DNA of 51,034 nt from Pleurocapsa sp. MO_226.B13 (GTDB taxonomy: Bacteria; Cyanobacteriota; Cyanobacteriia; Cyanobacteriales; Xenococcaceae), in assembly GCA_030064795.1 (NCBI GenBank), contig JASJEI010000014.1, positions 1-51,034 of the forward strand. The letters are read 5' to 3'. The position numbers and the translations under genes are program-made. Shown here piece by piece: positions 45,341 to 51,034 of the stretch (within the stretch, counting starts at the first letter, position 1; each line of letters opens with the position of its first letter). A model generated the notes under the pieces. That model was not told the origin of the DNA and ran no database searches. It saw nothing but the letters and a program-made list of their open reading frames with translations.

Positions 45341-45756
45341 ATCCAGCTTTGGCGTTGCTTATTGAGTAATATCGTATTACAAAAAAATACTGCTCTTTGC
45401 CCTTCGGGTACTCTTCGAGAAGGCTTCGCCTACGAAACTTTTCTCACGCAACGAAAGTGTCTCACTGCTTTTGGTATGTAACTGATGGATGGAAGGTGTA
45501 TCCCAATTTCATTTCTCCAGAAGACTGCCGACCCAGCTTGAATTGAATTCAAGCTGGAAAGCGGCAGTGCATTCCGCACCATCTAATGTGCAAAACATAT
45601 ATGACCAGAGTTTAGGGTATTACCTAGCTCGTCTGCACCGTCAGACCTTGTGTTATTTAAAGTAAAACATTACAATTCAGCAATGCTTCATCCCTCAGCC
45701 TAAAGGTGTAAAGGCATTCTCACTCGCGCTGTAATTTAAGTTAATTTCCCCTCGAC
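45341..45756. other. 416-bp gap with probable IS200/IS605 debris
   Basis: No coding frame. Contains a nested hairpin (listed separately), CTTCGGGTACTCTTCGAGAA and GGCTTCGCCTACG repeat pieces, and near the right side TTCATCCCTCAGCCTAAAGG (about 45686-45705), like the sequence following the TnpB scar at 16612. Best explained as a deletion remnant of an IS605-group element. Confidence 0.45.
45525..45567. repeat. Nested hairpin
   Basis: CAGCTTGAATT (45534-45544) and AATTCAAGCTG (45546-45556) are a perfect palindrome around one base; CTGCCG (45525-45530) and CGGCAG (45562-45567) form a second outer stem. No T-run follows, so it is not a simple terminator; could be a transposon-end hairpin. Confidence 0.65.
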
Positions 45757-46374
45757 TTAGCTAAAAACCAGATTCACGATCCCGTCAGCAATTTCCTCAA
45801 TAGGCAATACCAAATCTACACAGCCAGTCTCGATCGCATTTTCTGGCATACTAAACACTTTAGAGGTTGCTCGATCTTGAGCGATTACTTTCCCTCCCAT
45901 CTGGCTAATTACTTGTACTCCTTCTCGTCCATCACCATCACAACCAGTTAGTACTATTGCGACAGCTTTTTCTCGATAGCTATTGGCTAGAGATTTAAAA
46001 GTGTATTCGGCCGACGGACGTACATAGTGTTCTTTGGGAGCATCAGAAAGACTCAAAGTTCTCCGATTAACTATTAAATGCTTATCGGGAGGTGTAATAT
46101 AAATAATTCCCGCACCTAATTCCATTCCTTCTCGCGCCCGATCTACCCGCAAAGCGGTATGCCGAGCCAGAATTTGAGTAAGTTGGCTCTCGTAATTGGC
46201 AGATAGATGTTGCACCACCAAGATCGCAGCGGGAAAATCTGCGGGTAGAGCTGAAACAACCGTTTTTAATGCCTCTATTCCTCCTACAGAAGAGGCGATC
46301 GCGATTACTCGATGAGGCTCCCTCAGGCGATCGACTACGTTGGAATTAGAAGTTGGTTCTGATTGTGCTAACAC
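45757..46374 (-). CDS. Stand-alone CheB-type methylesterase
   Basis: 205 residues covering only the CheB catalytic domain: nucleophile Ser in IAIASSVGGIEAL (about 28-29), His56 in VVQHLSANY, and the acid in LTGCDGDGREGVQVI (about Asp148). The receiver that normally gates CheB is missing. CheB demethylates or deamidates chemoreceptors. No cheR or receptor gene is adjacent; in other bacteria stand-alone CheB domains sit in CheB-CheR-PAS kinases or related signalling sets. Regulation therefore must come from elsewhere. Confidence 0.85.
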   Translation of the reverse strand: MLAQSEPTSNSNVVDRLREPHRVIAIASSVGGIEALKTVVSALPADFPAAILVVQHLSANYESQLTQILARHTALRVDRAREGMELGAGIIYITPPDKHLIVNRRTLSLSDAPKEHYVRPSAEYTFKSLANSYREKAVAIVLTGCDGDGREGVQVISQMGGKVIAQDRATSKVFSMPENAIETGCVDLVLPIEEIADGIVNLVFS

Positions 46375-46817
46375 GTTTTTGTTTACCTATTTAAATATTT
46401 AATGCTGATGTTACCTACTTTTAAAGATTTGCTCCAGTTTTAACATCTTTTTATTAAAAGATTGCCGATAAATTTTTCTTCATAAGTTATTTAGTTCTGC
46501 TTAGACTGTCTCTTTCTTTTTATTTAGTAATTTGCTTGTAACTAAAAACGAATTATTATAATTAAATATTATATAGCTTTTTTCTAACTAACAATATATC
46601 CAATATTCCCGAATCTTAACTTATTCTGCTTGGGTTTAATAATTTTCTTTCTGCTAAATTTTTTAAAAAAATCTATAACTTAAGATTTAGCGACTGATTT
46701 AGCTTATCGACCAAAAGATAGATTGACAGCCTCTATAAATCAGATAATATTTGCTCTACACTTAGCTATTTTATCTCAAATAATAGCTATACATTGCATT
46801 GAGAATTATCTAAAATA
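46375..46817. other. AT-rich intergenic region
   Basis: 440 bp upstream of the interrupted gene at 46818; long A/T runs and no coding frame on either strand. Presumably carries promoters for the gene at 46818 and the divergent cheB-like gene. No clear operator. Confidence 0.4.
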
Positions 46818-47618
46818 ATGAACAAAGAATATCAAATATTAATTAATCAAGTTTCGGTAATATTATTAGGTATAGCTACAGTTTTTATGTCGGCGGAGTA
46901 TCGGCAGCTACGGGCGCAAGAAACTGATGGTAATACAACTATCGAAGAAATTACCGAAGCAGAAACTGTTTCAGGTGAAGAAGTAACCGTTAGAGGTGAA
47001 ATAGAAGAAGTCGAGTCTGGCGTTTCTTTCTTAATCGAAGAAGAAGACTTGTTTGATTAAGATAAAGTCTTAGTAATCAATACCTCCGAACAAATTGTGC
47101 CAGAAAATATGGAGGGTTTAAAACTACAGGTTACAGGAGAAGTAGAAACTTTAGTTTTAGCAGATGTCGAGAGAGATTACGATCTAGATCTAGACCCCGA
47201 AATATATACAGAGTATGAAACTAAGCCTGTTATCTTCGCTACCTATATGGTTGCCTCGCCAGAGATAGAAGATGTTTCGGAAAATCCCGATGTATATTAC
47301 GGTCAAGAAATTTCCCTCGAAGGTGAAATTGGCGAGATTAGAAATGACTATGCTTTTACTCTCAAGGAAGACCAATTAATTGGCGGTGAGAATTTATTAA
47401 TAATTAATGCCACGGGAGAACCTATTCTCCAAGAAGATGAAAAAGTAGTGATTGTCGGTCAAGTACGTCCTTTTGTTAAGGCGGATTTTGACAGAGATTA
47501 CGATCTGACTTGGGATTTAGATGTCCAGGAAGAAATAGAAGCTGAATATGCTGAAAAACCCGTTCTAGTAGTAGACAGTATCTATCCTTCGACCGAAGAT
47601 GAAGGTCTTTTAGAATAG
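46818..47618 (+). pseudogene. Exported two-repeat protein interrupted by an in-frame stop
   Basis: One reading frame throughout, broken by TAA at 47058-47060. Before it: MNKEYQILINQVSVILLGIA (signal/anchor), then TVRGEIEEVESGVSFLIEEE. After it the same frame resumes as DKVLVINTSEQIVPENMEGL and runs to 47618. The two halves show two similar OB-fold-like repeats (EVTVRGEIEEV..FLIEE..LVINTS; EISLEGEIGEI..FTLKE..LLIINAT), each followed by DRDYDL. If read through it would give about 265 residues, strongly acidic. An exported protein of unknown function; either recently inactivated, or the stop is read through. Confidence 0.7.
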
Positions 47619-47625
47619 AAAAATT

Positions 47626-47684
47626 AAAGCGTTGCTGACGACAAACAGAAAAAATCAGAATCTTAATTCAGCAACGCTTTAAAA
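47626..47684 (+). terminator. Strong hairpin after the interrupted gene
   Basis: AAAGCGTTGCTGA (47626-47638) and TCAGCAACGCTTT (47668-47680) form a perfect 13-bp stem with a loop of about 29 bases. The T-run is short (TTT then A), so it may be a weak terminator or a repeat. ATTCAGCAACGC also appears at about 28788. Confidence 0.6.
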
Positions 47685-47773
47685 AAGCGACTAACTTATT
47701 GAGAATCCTGAAAAAAATAAAGCGATCGCCTTTTATTTTCTGAAATATAGCTTATATTCAGAGCCAAAATCCT

Positions 47774-48352
47774 ATGTATGAGCCATTAGAATCAACTAAA
47801 AACAACAATTTACCCAGTAAAAGCAAGTTCGCTCGTACTTTTCGCATCTTGAGCCGTATTAGCTATTGGATTCATCTAATTTTAGGTACTATTTCGGGAG
47901 TTACCTTGCTACTGGTAATTTTAAGTCGCAGTATTAACGATAGTGTTGCTACTGGAGTAGGAATTTTTCTGATTGCCTTTAGCCTAATTGCCTTGGGTTT
48001 TAGGGTTTATTGGGCTTTACGCTATCGTAAACTAGCCAAAAAATTGCAGCGAGTCGATCCCGATGTCCAACCCAGTAGAAGCGAGGTGATTGAAGTCTTA
48101 CGTATCGGACTAGTAACTAGTTTAATTGGATTGTTCCTCGCATTTATCGCTTCGGAGATTAGTTTGGTTTCTTTAGTAGTAGGTGCGATCGCCCGTCCCC
48201 AAGGAGTTGCTGTCTACGAACGGCAACAGGTAATCAAAATTGCCGATCTGCTGCTAATTTTGGCTCAGTTAAATATTTTAGGCGCGCACTTTTTTGGCAC
48301 TGCAAATTCTCTAGGATACTTAGTTGGATCTCGAAAGAGGAAGTTTAAATAG
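47774..48352 (+). CDS. DUF3611 family membrane protein
   Basis: 192 residues with about four membrane helices: ISYWIHLILGTISGVTLLLV, VATGVGIFLIAFSLIALGFR, VTSLIGLFLAFIASEISLVS and LLILAQLNILGAHFFGTANS. The motif FRILSRISYWIHL and the HFFGTANSLGYL ending are characteristic of DUF3611, a family shared by cyanobacteria and plastids with no settled role. Plasma or thylakoid membrane. Followed after 92 bp by the potassium channel gene on the same strand. Confidence 0.85.
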   Translation: MYEPLESTKNNNLPSKSKFARTFRILSRISYWIHLILGTISGVTLLLVILSRSINDSVATGVGIFLIAFSLIALGFRVYWALRYRKLAKKLQRVDPDVQPSRSEVIEVLRIGLVTSLIGLFLAFIASEISLVSLVVGAIARPQGVAVYERQQVIKIADLLLILAQLNILGAHFFGTANSLGYLVGSRKRKFK

Positions 48353-48444
48353 TTCTAGGGATATACACTTAGTCAAAGCGATCGCATAATTGTATATGAA
48401 GATTTAGTTTACTACTCACAAATCCTCAATACAGACGATCGACT

Positions 48445-49365
48445 ATGAACCATAAAAGTTATCGCCGAACTAGCAAAAACAATCGATTTAAAATTAACTT
48501 TCGCAACGGACGCTTTGAAATTCCTAATATAGATGCTTGGCATACCTATTGGCAAGAACCCTATTATTTACTGTTAACCGTTCCCTGGTGGGGTTTTTTT
48601 GTTTTATCGGCTTTATCTTACTTTCTGGTTAACGCTCTTTTTGCCCTGGGTTTTTTGATCGGAGGAGACTGTATCGAAAATGCTACTCCAGGCTCATTTA
48701 GCGATACTTTTTTCTTTAGCGTCCACACTTTAACTTCTATTGGCTATGGTTCGATGTATCCTATCACTATCTATGCAGATATTTTAGTCACCATAGAAGC
48801 CTTATTAGGAATTGTCGGTATTGCCTTAATGACAGGGCTAGCTTTTACTAAATTTTCTCAACCAACGGCAAAAGTAATCTTTAGTCAGGTAGCAACTATT
48901 TCTAGACATAATGGTATCCCCACCTTGATGCTTAGAGCAGCCAATCAACGACGTAACCAGATTCTAGAAGCAGAAGCTCGCGTTTATTTGATGCGAGACG
49001 AAATTAGCCTCGAAGGTGAATCTATGCGTCGATTTTACCTCCTAAAATTGCTCCGCAACCAAACTCCTAGATTTACTCTCAGCTGGACGATTATGCATCC
49101 TATTGATGAAAATAGTCCTCTGTGGCAGGCTACACCAGAATCTTTAGCCAAAACTAGAGCTATGTTGGTGGTTTCTCTAAGTGGTATTGACGAAACGGTA
49201 TGTCAATCTCTTCACGCACCCTACTCCTATAGTGCCAATAATATTCTTTGGTCGTATCGCTTGGCAGATATTATTTATCAAACTCCCGAAGGACATCAAT
49301 ATATAGACTATAGTAACTTTCATCACGCGCTCCCTATGGAAGAAACTCAGTCAACAGATAGCTAA
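48445..49365 (+). CDS. Inward-rectifier (KirBac-type) potassium channel
   Basis: 306 residues. Slide helix and first transmembrane helix at about 42-72, pore helix and selectivity filter TSIGYG at 97-102, second transmembrane helix at about 111-138, then a cytoplasmic Ig-like domain (about 145-290) with FSQVATISRHNGIPTLMLRA, and RFYLLKLLRNQTP. The filter TxGYG is intact. KirBac channels conduct K+ and are gated by pH and lipids. Probably in the plasma membrane. Confidence 0.93.
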   Translation: MNHKSYRRTSKNNRFKINFRNGRFEIPNIDAWHTYWQEPYYLLLTVPWWGFFVLSALSYFLVNALFALGFLIGGDCIENATPGSFSDTFFFSVHTLTSIGYGSMYPITIYADILVTIEALLGIVGIALMTGLAFTKFSQPTAKVIFSQVATISRHNGIPTLMLRAANQRRNQILEAEARVYLMRDEISLEGESMRRFYLLKLLRNQTPRFTLSWTIMHPIDENSPLWQATPESLAKTRAMLVVSLSGIDETVCQSLHAPYSYSANNILWSYRLADIIYQTPEGHQYIDYSNFHHALPMEETQSTDS

Positions 49366-49381
49366 TCAGATCTCAATCTTG

Positions 49382-50779
49382 TCAATTCAATTTAAAAGGA
49401 ATCCGTACTTGAAAATTAGTTCTGCCTGGTTGTGATTCAAAACGGAGATTACCCTTGTGTTTTTGGACGATAATACGGCGGGAAATATCTAAACCCAAAC
49501 CACTGCCTTTGCCAACTCCTTTACTAGTAAAGAAAGGTTCAAAAATACGCGGTTGTATTTCGGGGGGAATACCCGTACCATTATCAATAATTTCGACTAA
49601 AACACAATTGTTTTCTACAGCAGTACGAATCGTTAACTCACCTCGACCATCCATAGCGTCGATCGCATTATCGATCAGATTTGTCCATACCTGATTGAGT
49701 TCGCCACCATAAACAGATACCAGAGGAAGGTTGGGAGCGTATTCTTTATGAACTGCTATCCCATACTTGAGCTTGTGATGCAAAATTTTGAGGGTATTAT
49801 CTAAGCCTTCGTGAAGGTCTACTTCTTGTATTGCAGCCCGATCCATATAAGAATAATTTTTAATTGCTCCTACTAAATCGGAAATACGACTAGTACTTTG
49901 TTCTACCTCATTGACCAACCCATTCATGGTCAGAGTTGCTTCTAGCCAGACTATAGCCTCGGTGAAAGCAGTAGATTCCATATCCTCAGCTAATGCCTCT
50001 AATTGAGACCCTTCTATCCCCGCACAAACCAAACTGGGAGTTAATTCCCAGGCATTTTCTACCCCTCGCGCTTCCAACCAGTCAGCCAAGCGATCTTCGC
50101 GATCGCTTTGTTCGAGGGGAGACAGCGACGATCCCTGGTTTGCCTGACTAATTGCCTGTTGTTGTAGTTCTCCAAGTAGTTTACGATGATGTGGCAAAAA
50201 GTTTTTGCCCCGCAACGAAAGCATATTTTTTTGTAAAGAGGCGATCGCGCTACCGAGTTGCTTAGCTGCTCTTCTGCCTGCTGCTGCGGGATTGTTGAGT
50301 TCGTGGGCTAATCCCGCCGATAGTTTGCCCAATGCTGCTAATTTCTCTTGCTGACGTAGTTTTATTTCTAATTCTTTGGAACGTTCTGCTAAAGCAGGAA
50401 CAAATAGATCGATACTGTGAGGACAGGTTTTGAGCAATTGTTTAAAATCATCAAACTGAATTACCCGACTGACATCAATACTGCTGGCGGTTGCTTGGGA
50501 AATCCCCCCAGTCAACATACTCAAATCTCCCGTAAATTCTCCCCGACGATGTATGGTAACTACCATTTCCTCTGTACCTAATTGTTTGGTAATCTTGATT
50601 TGTCCCTCTAGGACTACGTAAAAGCATTGGGCGGTATCTCCTTCGGTAAATAAGACTTGATTGGGTAGCAGTTTCAAGATCGTGCCACAGGCTTCTAAAT
50701 TTTGTAGATGCTCTTCTTCTAAGATGGGAAAGAGAACCGAGTCAGATGTACTATTATTCATGTAATAATCCAGTTCCAT
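49382..50779 (-). CDS. Cyclic nucleotide-binding domain histidine kinase
   Basis: 465 residues. An N-terminal cNMP-binding domain (about 20-130; FTEGDTAQCFYVVLEGQIKI, GEFTGDLSML), a linker helix, a HisKA-like helix with His159 in GLAHELNNPAAA and an HATPase domain (about 320-463) with NLIDNAIDAM, DNGTGIPP and KGSGLGLDI. The typical PRAARS cNMP cassette is not evident, so the ligand may differ. The start could also be the ATG at residue 7 (MNNSTSD). A soluble kinase, perhaps linking cAMP to a response regulator not in the window. Confidence 0.9.
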   Translation of the reverse strand: MELDYYMNNSTSDSVLFPILEEEHLQNLEACGTILKLLPNQVLFTEGDTAQCFYVVLEGQIKITKQLGTEEMVVTIHRRGEFTGDLSMLTGGISQATASSIDVSRVIQFDDFKQLLKTCPHSIDLFVPALAERSKELEIKLRQQEKLAALGKLSAGLAHELNNPAAAGRRAAKQLGSAIASLQKNMLSLRGKNFLPHHRKLLGELQQQAISQANQGSSLSPLEQSDREDRLADWLEARGVENAWELTPSLVCAGIEGSQLEALAEDMESTAFTEAIVWLEATLTMNGLVNEVEQSTSRISDLVGAIKNYSYMDRAAIQEVDLHEGLDNTLKILHHKLKYGIAVHKEYAPNLPLVSVYGGELNQVWTNLIDNAIDAMDGRGELTIRTAVENNCVLVEIIDNGTGIPPEIQPRIFEPFFTSKGVGKGSGLGLDISRRIIVQKHKGNLRFESQPGRTNFQVRIPFKLN

Positions 50780-50855
50780 TTCTTAAAACGGTAACTAAAA
50801 TCGATCGCTAATAACAACCCCGAACTGTAGGTAGGGCTGTTTCATTCTCGTAAAA

Positions 50856-50902
50856 GATAGATAGGGAGATAGGGAGATAGGGAGATAGGGGGATAGGGGG
50901 AT
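50856..50902. repeat. Tandem GATAGGGA repeats
   Basis: Five to six units of an 8-bp GATAGGGA / GATAGGGG motif in the gap after the histidine kinase start. Simple repeat of the kind found between cyanobacterial genes; it could vary in number between strains. Confidence 0.8.
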
Positions 50903-50992
50903 CTCACAAGGGTAGGTTTTTTACAAAGGGAGGAGTAAAAGCTCAGAAATAAGGTAAGAGTATAAAGAGAAGTCAATAGAAGCTTTCAAGAG

Positions 50993-51034
50993 ATGAAATT
51001 AAATCAACATCTCAAAGATTGGAAACAAATAGTA
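50993..51034 (+). CDS. Possible 5' end of a gene (partial)
   Basis: An ATG at 50993 opens MKLNQHLKDWKQIV, running off the window, with AAGAG just upstream as a weak ribosome binding site. Fourteen codons are too few for a family call. Confidence 0.35.
   Translation, partial: MKLNQHLKDWKQIV

Overview
The window reads as chromosomal DNA of a cyanobacterium, most like a large-genome unicellular or baeocyte-forming (Pleurocapsales-type) lineage. This is inferred from very frequent GCGATCGC (HIP1) octamers, low GC, a plant-type ferredoxin:thioredoxin reductase catalytic chain, cyanobacteria-restricted families (COP23, DUF928, DUF3611, GUN4-tailed kinase), KaiC-like ATPase, and many TPR, CHAT and two-component proteins. 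The exact genus cannot be fixed from sequence alone.

Layout. 1-6.5 kb: a minus-strand block of secreted trypsin-like proteases and COP23 proteins in two diverged copies: a short protease beside an intact COP23 gene, and a long double-protease/TPR gene broken by a frameshift beside a COP23 stump; a lipoprotein lies between. 6.7-8.9 kb: an FHA/winged-helix regulator converging on a Ser/Thr kinase with a GUN4-like tail. 9.2-16.6 kb: housekeeping and sensing genes (receiver-histidine kinase, TlyA methyltransferase, another methyltransferase, rpmI-rplT, a P-loop kinase, a solute-binding protein, an outer-membrane barrel, an MIF-like tautomerase). 16.6-24.4 kb: lptA-lptB, ftrC-DUF309, a receiver-HlyD fusion and a receiver-histidine kinase, interleaved with three TnpB scars and the ruin of a spondin/RTX-type gene. 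24.8-26.6 kb: a CBM2-expansin gene and a small ORF between 90-bp direct repeats. 27-33.4 kb: KaiC-like ATPase, an RND-type membrane-fusion protein, a CHAT stump, a fasciclin protein and a methyltransferase. 33.4-35.6 kb: AT-rich, repeat-laden DNA with a transposase stump and a small membrane protein. 35.6-44.9 kb: a receiver-DUF3102-methylase-like fusion divergent from a two-partner secretion locus (TpsB, TpsA, TPR-CHAT, DUF928). 45-51 kb: rpmB, stand-alone CheB, a nonsense-interrupted periplasmic gene, DUF3611, a Kir-type potassium channel and a cNMP-binding histidine kinase.

How the parts may work together. The theme is the cell surface and signalling to it: proteases, two-partner secretion with a caspase-like CHAT partner, an expansin, two membrane-fusion proteins, LPS export, outer-membrane proteins, and at least six signalling proteins. 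The most unusual architectures are the receiver-HlyD fusion (about 19.7-21.9 kb), the CBM2-expansin without a classical signal peptide (24.8-25.9 kb) and the receiver-DUF3102-degenerate methylase (35.6-36.9 kb). Two interspersed elements with shared ends (12.46-12.78 and 35.23-35.43 kb), one of them lying inside a GTAGAGACG palindrome, look like an undescribed miniature mobile element. No CRISPR array, tRNA or rRNA was recognised.
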